Assembly: GCF_019649055.1 (NCBI RefSeq)
Contig: NW_026570224.1
Location: forward strand, 558,001-622,000
Source of the DNA: Paramacrobiotus metropolitanus
Taxonomy: Eukaryota; Tardigrada; Eutardigrada; Parachela; Macrobiotidae
DNA length: 64,000 nucleotides
Reading direction: 5' to 3'
Part shown: positions 1 through 10,306 of the stretch, one piece after another
Layout of the letters: every line of letters starts with the position of its first letter
Numbering within the stretch: the stretch's first letter is position 1
Made by a program: the position numbers and the translations under genes
The notes under the pieces: generated by a model
Told to the model about the DNA's origin: nothing
Database searches by the model: none
What the model saw: only the letters and a program-made list of their open reading frames with translations

Positions 1-35
1 TTTCCGATTTGCTGGAAGAGCTACTTATTTTGCAG

Positions 36-1318
36 GACTCCGATAACGCAGATATTATGTGAGTCATTCAGATTGATTAATTATTAATTGAATAAAAATT
101 GTGTGTATAGTTCATGCTGCCTGTTGCATTGTCAAAAACTTACCCCGTTACTGATCGGTAGAGGATCTTTTGATAATTCTGAGGATTTTCGCCTCAATTC
201 TTGGATTCAACAAGCTGAAGAGATGGGATTTTCTTCCGGAACGGTTTTAGATGCCTTGAACTCGAACACTGTTCCCTACGAACACTTCGAGGATTTAATT
301 GAAAAACTGATGGAGATGCAGGTGATCAAAGAACAGCAGCGCGTGGCCGCTACTAACAACCAACCCGTGACTGAAGGTAAGCTTTGCGCAGGCTTGACTG
401 CCAGCATTTTATGATTTTCTGCAATGTTGGAGATCATTTTTGCTTTCTTGTAACAGAGTCAAAATTGACCCTTTTGCGCAAGGAAAATCAAGATTTACGG
501 GATTATTTCACATGCAAGATCTGTATGGAAGAAGATTCGGCAGTCGTTTTCATACCGTGTGGACATCTCTGTTGTTGCCAAGGTTGTGCCAATAATCAAG
601 AATCATGTCCTGTATGCCGTCGCAAGCGATCGCAGATATACTTCAAAAAGGCGGCAAAAATGGACGAGTACGTGGTTGGTCGGTAATTGGTATTGCTAAC
701 TCATTTAGAGACATGATAGTCTTCTTGCAGGCGAATTGGAACTAGAGCGAATAATGCAACATTGTCTTCTCGCACAGGTATTGCGCTGAATTAGGTACTA
801 ATTGACCAGTGGACTTCTCTACGTAATTGGGTGCCTTGTTGATACTAACAACATAATATAGTGTAAGATGTTTGGGGTTTGTGGACGTTTGTAGCGGAAA
901 GTTGATTAAATTAAATCCATATTTCACACTGACATTTCGTTCCATTGCATTCATCGGCATGGAGTTGATATTTGTATTGTAATGGCGATTGAAATCTTAT
1001 GATAATTCTCCTTTCCGGTCCCCTCCCAATTCTTGGTATTTTCAGACGGCTTTGTATCATGCTTCTAGCTTTCGGTTGAAGTTTATATAATAAATATATA
1101 AATATACCGTTGTTCTAGTGGAAATTGGCTTATTGGAATCGGAAAACCAGTATTTGCGCGGGAATCGTGCATGCCACACCTGCAAAAAAAGGGACCGTAC
1201 TCAGCTGTATTTGCCCTGTCTTCACGTGGTGTCCTGTGGAGACTGTTCTAAGAGTTCTCACTTTTGTCCGGACTGCAAAGCGTCCGTACTCGGCCGAGTC
1301 CAGATTTATATGGCCTGA
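36..1318 (+). CDS. IAP-type E3 ubiquitin ligase, 3' part, with UBA-like region and two tandem RING fingers
   Basis: The 5' end lies outside the window, so any BIR domains are not visible. Exons read 36-58, 162-376, 457-682, 731-777 and 1119-1318; all phases agree and give 236 codons ending in TGA. The second exon carries a helical segment with the UBA-like signature EMGF. The third encodes a C3HC4 RING (CKIC, IPCGH, CCQGC, CPVC) in the style of cIAP/XIAP C-termini. The last exon encodes a second RING with all eight ligands (CHTC, PCLH, CGDC, CPDC) and an IAP-like tail, GRVQIYMA. IAP RINGs recruit E2 enzymes and ubiquitinate caspases and signalling partners; BIRC proteins normally have one RING. 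A frame also stops at 683-685 if the 682/683 donor is not used, which would leave a single-RING isoform. Assignment to IAPs is by RING style only. Confidence 0.8.
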
Positions 1319-2077
1319 ACTGAGGCTCAACTGGAAAAGATTCCTTATTGATGTACATAGTTTGTTGTTCGCTTTCTTGCCTTTCTCTGTGTTTTAATTT
1401 TGTATGTCGGTGACTTTGATTCGTTCCTGCTCAAGTGGAAGGGCTAATCCTGCGATCTTATTCTGCTTGAAAAATGTGCACAAAAAGGTGCAAAGCAACA
1501 ATAGTGGTGACGTTTGTGATTTTTGTACGTATAATTATACTTGAATAGGTACGTCATGTTTATTTGGTGATACTGTGTTTTGCTAACTGCATGTTTGATT
1601 TTTTGACCAGTGTAACGTTAATAAAAATACTTTGTGGGTAGCTGGGTACGAGACATAATAAGGATGAAGATTTTGAATGTAAGAGGAGGAATATGCATCG
1701 TCCAATCCTTGAAAAAAATTTCGGACTTGTACGCCGTACGGACAAGTCAGACAAATCACAGATATATATTTAATTAATAATCACTTACATCGATGGAAAC
1801 ATTCTTTGATACAATTACATTATGTAATTAAATTTATTTAAAGCTAGAACAAAGACGTAACCGTATCGAGCGTTCAGCATCTAATTTCTATCATTTCCAG
1901 AACTAAACTGCCAGACTCCATTGTCAGCAATCATTTCAAGTTGTAAACCATTTCATTTGAGAGGAAAAAGACGGAGAAACTCACACCGAAAAGAAACCAT
2001 GGCATTTCGAAATGCAACCATGCTGAGTACGTACCAAGTTAAAAAGTTAAAATTACGCTTTTATAATTTTATTATTG
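1319..2077. other. Intergenic, IAP-like 3' flank to Ly6 gene 3' flank
   Basis: AT-rich spacer between two convergent genes. A TTTATT at 2068-2073, which is AATAAA on the minus strand, is a plausible poly(A) signal for the Ly6-like gene. I see no coding exon here. Confidence 0.5.
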
Positions 2078-2620
2078 TTATTGTAAGCGATGAATACCGA
2101 AGAGAGTACCAAATAATACCATCACAAAACCAGCAAAATTTTGTTTCAGGCTAGTTCCAGCATTGCAGTGATCTCGTTCGCATAAGCAGGCCGTCACACC
2201 AGCATCCGCTGAACATTTTGTTACCCTCACATCCGGAATGCCACAAGTACGGACGATCTTCCCTTGAGCTACCACCTTCAGACAGGTTTTTATCTTCCCG
2301 CGCTCGGATTTACACTCATGCAGCTGTTCCTTCTTGGGCTGTTCACAAGAATCATCGCCACGTGTACATACATAACACTGGAATGCGTAGCCTACACCAA
2401 ATTAATTCACGTTATGTTAAAGGTCATGACTGCCGTGATTAATTACGACAGCACAAAATGGTAATGCGGATTTTCGGGTATGCTTTAACGACATGTACAA
2501 CAAATTGGCATATGAAATCACTCTGAAAATGCCAAGTTTTATGAGTAAATGGAATGGCGACTTACTTAAAGCTACTCCCATCAGGATCAATGTAAAAATA
2601 CGTAATAAATTCCTCCACAT
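2078..2620 (-). CDS. Ly6/uPAR-type three-finger protein, secreted and probably GPI-anchored
   Basis: Two exons, 2620-2566 and 2391-2078, joined in phase (A|GC gives Ser), encode 122 residues. The first exon starts with MWRNLLRIFTLILMGVALS, a clear signal peptide. The mature part opens with FQCYVC and closes with CLCERDHCN, the hallmark first and last cysteine pairs of an LU (three-finger) domain, with further cysteines between. After CNAG comes a polar spacer and a hydrophobic C-terminus (FAGFVMVLFGTLFGIHRLQ), as expected for a GPI-attachment signal. Proteins of this class act at the cell surface as receptor modulators or in epithelial barriers; the specific role here cannot be told from sequence. 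A splice acceptor-like CATTAG lies just upstream of the start codon. The family call is firm; the GPI anchor is inferred. Confidence 0.82.
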
Positions 2621-3127
2621 TTCTAATGAACAAGCTTACACTTGCTGCTGTCAGCTAATATACAAAGAAGTATGGTCGTACTTGCGTTCATTTGTTCTAA
2701 ACTTCGGAATTGCTTAAGTTAACCACTCTTTTCTTTTGTTACCAAGGTGTTTTGACTTCAGTTCGCATTAACGGTTTCTCAAGGGCACCGTTTTTGGAAC
2801 ACACCACGATCCGACACGTGCAATGCTTTTCCTTCCCCAAAGTACTGTATAATTAGCATCGAGGTCTAGCAATAGCATGAAAAGTTAATATTAAACCTAC
2901 TAGTATAAATGTGTGGGTGATTTTTGACCTTTTTTTAGTTTCGGTTGCAGTAAATTGTATGCCGATGTAACTTTCAAAATATGTGTGGCGTCATCATAAG
3001 CCTGGACACTATCTACAAATTCATACAGAATAGTGCTATCAATTCGACGAGAATATTAAGAAACATAGTTTATTTTGTAACTTCACCGAATATCTATTCG
3101 ATATTATAAACTTTCCCATGCACAAAT
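2621..3127. other. Intergenic between Ly6-like gene and COG1
   Basis: Holds the upstream region of the Ly6-like gene and the 3' flank of COG1. TTTATT at 3069-3074 reads AATAAA on the minus strand and is a likely COG1 poly(A) signal. No coding exon was seen. Confidence 0.5.
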
Positions 3128-5926
3128 CTATTCTTTCTCATAAGATTTTGCTACAGAATTCGATACAGGCAACTGAGAAAACCAGACCGGCTTAAAAACT
3201 GTTAACGAAGTTTGTTCGACTTTCCCGATTTCTGCAGTTGATTGCGAAATTCCCGTTGCAACATTATCAATAACGGTCAATACAAGAAATAAATTTTTAA
3301 TGGCCACCGCATGCACCGCCACATTACGTTCCAAGTACGGCAAGAACACGTTGTAATCAATGGGATCGACGAACTGCGCAATCTGATCCACTACAGCCTG
3401 CATGCTCCGAACATTCCCAATGGGAAAGGCCTTTCTTCCTCGTGCTAGAGCCATCGCCGTCTTCACGTCAAAGATCATCTGCAAAGCTTGATTTTTGGTT
3501 AAGCGCGATGGTGGTCGTAGAGCTTCGTCGTAGCACTGCGATAAGACCATAAAGCACCGATTGATGGCAGCATCGTTAATTAACGATTTCGGTTGGCCAT
3601 TGGCAAAATCCAGTAACTGATCGTGAAGACTTTTCAAGCACTGACAGAAAGTAAGTGACGTTTTGGCGGGAATATTCATGGCGTATTTCACTGCTTCACC
3701 AGCTTCGTTAGTCTCGTCAACCGTTACTTTCGCAAAGGGAATGCACCGCAGCGACCACATGACCGGATCCAGATCCTGCTGTATTTGTTCCAGTGTGGAT
3801 AGTTTCCAGTTCTGTAGAACGATGGACAGCCACTGCTGAAAGACTGCCTGAGCACAAGCTTCTAAACTGCTCGTCACACCGTTCAGGGCATTTTCTCGAA
3901 ATAGTTGGCGCATCTGATCATCAATAAACTCGGTTTTGTGCGCAATCAGAAAGCGAATGATTCGGTGGAGAGCCACCAAGGCACCGGCATTACAGCGGGG
4001 GATAAGCGAGCCAATTAAATCTGTAAAATCTTTAAAAAAGGCAGCGAACACGGTGACAAACTCATTATCCAACCAATGCGTTTCCAGCTCGTCCGATAAA
4101 TCTGCCAGGCGCATGTCCGATAGCAACGAAGAAAGCCCACTGCGAATGTGTTGAACGATGTCCAGCCGAAAATCAACAGGTGAATTCGGTTTCGAGGCTG
4201 CGGAAGTACGTTTTATTCGACCTGCAATTTGAATACAAATTAAATTTTTATCGCAATGACATTCGAGTGTCGGTGTGTGTTAGTTGCGGACCGTAAACAA
4301 GACAATTTAGTTCATGGTTCAATTCTGATCTTCATCAAGGTGAAAAAATTATACATGCTAATGGGTGAATGTATGTTAAAATTGTCAATGCAAAACCGTA
4401 AATAATTCCCTCGCCATTTTCCGTGCCATCCAGACTCCATAAGCATCGATAAAAACTGATTAAGTAATCAGGTGAGCCTTCAGTCGTGTCGTATTTCACA
4501 AAAATGCGCATGTAAAAGCAAAATAAGTCATCGTGCATTATCATTTAACACTTTAGTCAAACTATTATTGAAAACGCCTAATCGTAGTTAGATTTATGAA
4601 TGCTTTCATTTACTGTTCAGCACAAAGCAACATACCTGGGAACCGTGTTCCAGAGGTTGTCAAATGATTTCCGATTTCTAAGCCGGTCAATGAAGCGACA
4701 AAAAACACGTCAGATCCATGGAGAGCACTGGAATCGCCCAAATACCTTCGCAATTTTTCAGTCACATTCTGCAGCAGATCAACTCGTTTTTCGTTCGCTA
4801 ACTCCGTAAACCGTTGCTTCGTTGCAAAATCAAAGCGTCCATACACATCAATGACATTGATATCTAAATCTTTAGCCAGGAATTTCACAGAAGGCGATTT
4901 CCGGCTTTCGTCGGACAGAAGCGCTCCAAGACATTTTCTCACGGTCAGCACGGACTGAATTGACGGGACGCAGCTCAACAATACATTTACCAAGGCACTG
5001 AATTTGGAAAGCACCCCTTCCAGCCACTCTTTTAGTTGTCTCCGCACTTCCAACACCAAATCAAAATTCTGATCGTCATCACCAAAATTCAAAATGCCAT
5101 CGTATGAAACTCCGAATTCCGATAGCGGAACAAATCCGGGAAAAAACTTGGAAAATATCATCGCTCTCAATTCCACCACTTCACTATCCATAAATTTCAA
5201 TAAATTATGTGTCACAAACACCTCATGGACGGTTCTCAACGTGGAAAGCAAACACAGCAGCGAATCACGCAACGTGTCACGAACCGACGCGGATGAGCTG
5301 GTCAATAAATTATCCAAAACACGCTGGCGTCTTTCCAAAAAACTCTTCAGAGCATCCAGAGCATTAGTGGAATTCGCCATAATTAAAAAAGCACAAAAAT
5401 ATCGACTGCACTCCAAAGCATCATATTCGATCTTCTCGAATAAAAGGTGCAGATGACTGGAAATAAAGTTCCCATAGGACCGCAAAAACAGCCACTGCGG
5501 CTGCTGCGTGAAGGCCACGGGTCCCACGTTCCACTGCCAGACGACGTTCTTTACGAAGGAATACACGACTGCTGCCATCAGCACGTCGTCGCTCTCCAGA
5601 GCGCGGAAAATGATTTCCGGTGCATCGCGGAGAAGTTGACTAATCGACGGCTCCAAAATGCTCGCCGTGTTTTCCGTTTGAGATCGGGATTTATCCGGTT
5701 TCGCTTGTACGGATAACTGATGAACCATATGCAGATGGTTGGTTACACTGGAAATTGACCCGTGCATCCCTTTGATTTTGTCGGCAGCATCAATCAGCTC
5801 GCGATAGCGGTTGGACACCAGCTGGCGCAAATCCTCCTTTTTGCGCTCGACATCGGTGCGCAGTTTTTTTTCGATGTCTTTGAGCTGCGCAACTGTATGG
5901 GTTTTCAGCAGATTCTCCACATCCAT
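3128..5926 (-). CDS. COG1: Conserved oligomeric Golgi complex subunit 1
   Basis: Two exons, 5926-4636 and 4221-3128, joined G|GT, give 794 residues. The N-terminus (MDVENLLKTHTVAQLKDIE) followed by a basic, helical stretch with RYRELIDAADKI is the conserved COG1/Vps51-type start, where the chain pairs with other lobe A subunits. The rest is long alpha-helical segments without catalytic motifs, as expected of a tethering-complex subunit. COG acts at the Golgi in retrograde vesicle tethering and so maintains glycosylation enzymes. The length is somewhat below the vertebrate protein. The 414-nt intron contains no further exon that I could support, though a short extra exon near 4400 cannot be ruled out. 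The gene is divergent from the MTHFD gene across about 1.2 kb. Confidence 0.88.
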
Positions 5927-7089
5927 CGAGATAGCGGATGCAACTATAATATTTTAATACCAACTGTCAAGTTGCACTGCCTCACAAGCATGCATGAACC
6001 TTGAGCAGTCAAGCTCGCAGATGGAAGAGAAAACATTACAATTGATGCAGGACTGAGGAGCCAAATTGTTACTGGTACCGTGCTACACAGTACACACAGC
6101 TGTGGCACAAGCAGTCGATAAGTCCGAAAGAGAGAATGAAGAGAAAACCTTTAAAACTGTCCCAGAAGCATGAATTTTAAGCGTGAATTTTGAAGCATGA
6201 ATTTTGAAGCACGAATTTTTATTAACTTAAAATTTCAAACAAAAAGTGGCTAAACAATAAACAGAAGCAAAACTGCCGAAGGGCAGTGCAACGTGGTCCA
6301 AGCTTGACTTGCTAACAAGTAAAGCATCTGATCGTGTATGTTTGGTTTTTCGGCTGCGATGACGTCACTTCGGCTTTGGAACGAACGATACCAGGAAGTT
6401 ACCGGAAGGGTTTCGCGCTAGACAAATTAAGGCAATAAATTTGCAGAACTTCGTGTATGGGCGGTTTTCCACAAATGTAAAACAGTTAAAAGAAATTTGT
6501 TTTAAGAAGCCATATGGAAAGAACTCGAACAAATATAACTTAGAAGCTTCCCAAGAGAATAAGAGAAGAGAACATTGAAATATATTGGCGCTACGTGTTT
6601 CTCTGTGTGGTATCTACAGAGACACCGACTTAAAAAATTGCTATTTGCCAATTTTCGTCGTTCATTTTTTTAAAAAAATCATCGGCTTAAAAAGTTGATC
6701 GAAGGATGCAGACATGCATGTTATTTGAATTTTCCTTCTGCACTTTACGAAATCTGCGGTACTTTTGTAAACCATCCATCTCCTTTGCGATTTCTTCCTG
6801 TATTTCTGTTAAAAATATTAGTCGAGGTTTCGGGACAACAAATATTCCCTTATCTACAGTGATTCTCAGACAAACAACACCGTATTGCTCGCCTCAAACC
6901 CCTACCTTCACATATCACACCGGTAAGGGCAACGTAGAAACAGTCATGCAATGCTGTGTTAAATAGCAAAAGAGTAATCACTATTCCGTGCTGCATAAGC
7001 ATTTCATTTCCAAGAGCAGCATGGTTTGTGGTCTGCCATGGTGTTTTTGCTTTGTATGTCCATATTCAGCAAACCCGCGAACGAACGTC
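5927..7089. other. Divergent intergenic region between COG1 and the MTHFD gene
   Basis: Presumably holds both promoters, since the two genes diverge from here. It includes a short 14-bp tandem repeat at 6168-6221. The open frame at 6706-6966 (+) shows no recognisable protein and is taken as chance. Confidence 0.45.
6168..6221. repeat. Short tandem repeat, about four copies of a 14-bp unit
   Basis: Four consecutive units of the form GCATGAATTTTGAA (13 or 14 bp, differing by one to three bases) lie in the COG1/MTHFD intergenic region. This was read directly. Function is unknown; replication slippage is the simple explanation. Confidence 0.85.
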
Positions 7090-9037
7090 ATGGAGAACAT
7101 TGAGAAATTGGGACAGGTTTTAGACGGCAAGCTCATTGCTGGGTGAGTTCCTTGAGCAACTTCGTTCGTCGCATTTTCCAAAATTGGTTTCTTTAACTAA
7201 TAGCGATATCCAGAAAAACATCACTCAACAGGTGACTGAGCTGCGGGAACAAAGCAATGTGGTTCCTGGATTGGCCATTGTCCAGGTATTTGCATAGTGC
7301 ATGCACTGCATAGTCGTTTTCAATAGCATGTTACGGAGTGACAGATCGTTGATTTTCAGTTTGAAAAATATATGAAATAATTACCTGGAATAATATCACA
7401 GTATGTATTATGCTGTACATTTTGTAATTAATGCTTTCAGTTCTTGTGCGAAATTAAGCAGTGATGATGATGTAAAGTATGCAAAACTGGAATAGTCGTT
7501 TTTATTTTTTTTGCGCAGTTAACAATGTATAGGTGGCGGTTCTGGTTTTCTGGTAGCACTATTTTAGCAGTTTTATAATTTGCATAATGCATACTGAGTG
7601 TGATCGCAAAAGTTCCCATCCTTTTGATTTTCGGTGAATATTGATGTGTGCACCGGGAATTTCCCGTCGCTGTCGTGTAGGTTAAGATCGAATTTCTACA
7701 GGTTGGTGATCGATCCGATTCCAATGTGTACATTCGGATGAAGACCAAAACCGCGGCCGAAGTGGGAATCAATGCACAGCACGTGCGTTTGGGATCGGAC
7801 ACTTCCGAGAAAGAGGTGGATCGATTTTATTTGTCTTTTTTGATTTTCGGCCTGTGATGATAATCACGTGAAAACTTGTGCAGCTGCTACAGAAAATTGA
7901 CGAACTGAACGCGGACCCCGCAGTCCACGGGATCATACTGCAGGTGAAATTCCTCTGCCAGACGCATTGCTTTTTTGGTGGGGCTTAAAAAGCAGCAGCT
8001 GCTTGATTTTAGTTACCCTTGGATTGCAAAAATCCCATTAACGCGTCCAAGGCCACAGACGCGATTTCTGCTCAAAAGGATGTCGATGGGTAATAAAATT
8101 TCGGAATTTTGACAAAAGGTTGTTTTGTAAAACAGATACGCTTATGTTTTTGTAGACTCACTACAATGAATGCCGGTCATCTCGCTCGAGGCGAGTTGAA
8201 GTCCTGCACCATTCCGTGTACGCCGCGTGGATGTTTGGAACTGATCAAACGTTCTGGTACTGGCTTTTATGCAGTTGTTCTGTTTACATTGAACCATTGA
8301 TTGCGAGGTTTTGAGCAACCAAGGGAATTTGGTTTTTTAATAAGACTTAAATTTTTTGCGCTGGTTTCAGGTGTCAAAATTGAAGGCAGTCGAGCCGTTG
8401 TTCTGGGCCGGAGCAAAATCGTCGGCAGTCCCATGGCGGAATTGTTAATTTGGCATCATGCTACTGTCACCGTGTGCCATTCCAAAACAGTTGATCTGCC
8501 AGCAGTTGTGCGTTCTTTTTTTCTAGTACTATAATAAAGTATTGTGTATTTTATTATTAGTACTTCCAGTATCCTTTTGACTGTAGATCAGGGAAGCGGA
8601 CATATTGGTCGTTGCCATCGGCAAAGCAAAATTCGTTCAATCGTCGTGGATCAAGCCGGGTGCGGTAGTGATCGATTGCGGCATCAATGTCATTCCTGGT
8701 AAAGAACTTCAATGGTTAATAGCTGAGAAGTGGACATTGACATGCTTTGAGCTATTTTTCGTTGGTCCAGATTCATCCTTGAAGAGTGGACAACGTATTG
8801 TCGGAGACGTAGATTATGCTGCAGCGAAAGATACGGCATCATTCATCACGCCTGTTCCTGGAGGTATTTAACTTTATTTTTCAGTGAACTTAGGAAATTG
8901 AACTCAGTTGAATCATGCAGGGTATTTGATTGCATCAGGATTGCAGAAAATTGTTTTTCTTAGGAGTCGGCCCAATGACCGTAGCCATGTTACTGCAAAA
9001 CACTCTGGAATCTGCTCAGAAATCTTCCAAACTATAA
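7090..9037 (+). CDS. MTHFD: Bifunctional methylenetetrahydrofolate dehydrogenase/cyclohydrolase, without a synthetase domain
   Basis: Ten exons: 7090-7142, 7204-7285, 7702-7815, 7884-7943, 8013-8089, 8156-8256, 8371-8507, 8587-8698, 8771-8863 and 8964-9037. All phases agree; 300 residues. The enzyme oxidises 5,10-methylene-THF and hydrolyses the methenyl form to 10-formyl-THF in one-carbon metabolism. Key motifs are present: YIRMK (Tyr-x3-Lys active-site pair), QKDVDG (the substrate-binding Asp), [10 protein letters not shown] (Rossmann nucleotide loop), [11 protein letters not shown] and [16 protein letters not shown]. The chain stops just after the dehydrogenase/cyclohydrolase domain, so the formyl-THF synthetase of trifunctional MTHFD1 is absent. 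No clear mitochondrial presequence is visible at the chosen start, so cytosolic versus mitochondrial location is open. The family call is certain; the ortholog class (MTHFD1 N-domain or MTHFD2 type) is not. Confidence 0.93.
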
Positions 9038-10306
9038 TTCGGTGGTCTGTACCTGTTTTCGAATCTCTTTTCATTAACTTTACCGCCCTTTTGCTTTCAT
9101 ATTTGGTCGTTTAGATATTTTGCCTTTCATATTTTGCTTAATTATAGGCTTTTCTTTGACATATTACTCCTTAAACCTAATTGTAAGTATTTGTTTGCGA
9201 ATTCATTGTGTTAAAGGTTCTATGGTGTCTCCGGTTTGACTTCGTTATGTTGTTGAAATATATACTTGGATTCATTTATGCCATGACTCCATAATGCTTG
9301 CATTTCGTGTTTTTTATTGTGGAACTGCAACGGATGTTCACGATTGCATAATATTGTGTAATCCCTGATGTTACATTTAAAGAATTGGTGGTCGCAATGG
9401 GAGTTGAAGAAATCACCAGCCGATGCCACGGTTTGCGTACGTATATAATAAGGAAGTGCAGAAGCCTTTAAAATAAGGGAAGGCACACTTCCTATGCCGA
9501 TACAGTTGTGGTACATAGTGGTAACCGGGGCTTGTAGCTCTCCACTATGTGGCTTGCACCTGTGCCTGTGTATCTTTTAAAAATAATCTGTGATCGTATT
9601 CACCGGGCCTCTGTATGGCGTCCAGTGGATCAGAGATCAATAATACTCATATTTGATCATGGCCGGCATATGGCGTTATCTCCGTTCTTCCGGTAAACAC
9701 GAAAATGACTTGATGGTACTCGAAGTTATGATACATTGCATATTTTCTGCTACGTATCATACATACACTGGGTTTGTTTGTGGATGAAGCACAGGCGTAT
9801 CAAATTTGCTCATTTCAAACCAACTGGGATCGGTCGTAAGCATAAAAACCTAAGTACTTCCGGGATACTCATGAAAATATCAACTGTGCGCAGAAATCTA
9901 GTTTTTGAATAACAACTCGGTCTATTCATCTCGAAAAGAAGCGCACAAAATGAATGGGTCGTATACGCACAACTGTTTGCGCTACAACAGCAACAGCTGG
10001 AGCCTGGACATGATTCCAGACTTTGACCTTACGATACTTAATTACTGATTTGTCAGTGCCGGTGCACAAATCAACTGATATGCTGTGAGACTTTACTGCT
10101 TGTTTACGAGGTCAATTATTAATCCCTATAAATCGATGAAACGCAATTTTTTCCGACAAGTTGTCGCAGTCGTTTGTACCATTAATCATTAACTTCCGTG
10201 AGAAATTGATTACCGATGAACGAAAAAACATTGACTTAATTGTGAAGAGTTGTTGTACGCATAGTGTAATATTGTGTGTTCGCATCCTTGGTCCATATAT
10301 AAAAAC
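9038..10306. other. Intergenic between MTHFD and urea transporter genes
   Basis: No supported coding exon. Carries the 3' flank of MTHFD and the upstream region of the transporter. A CATATATAAAA stretch sits immediately before the transporter start codon, too close to be a normal TATA box for that start. Confidence 0.45.

Noticed and set aside
3936-4154. Plus-strand frame opposite COG1 exon 2
   Set aside because: Antisense shadow of a gene with strong family match.
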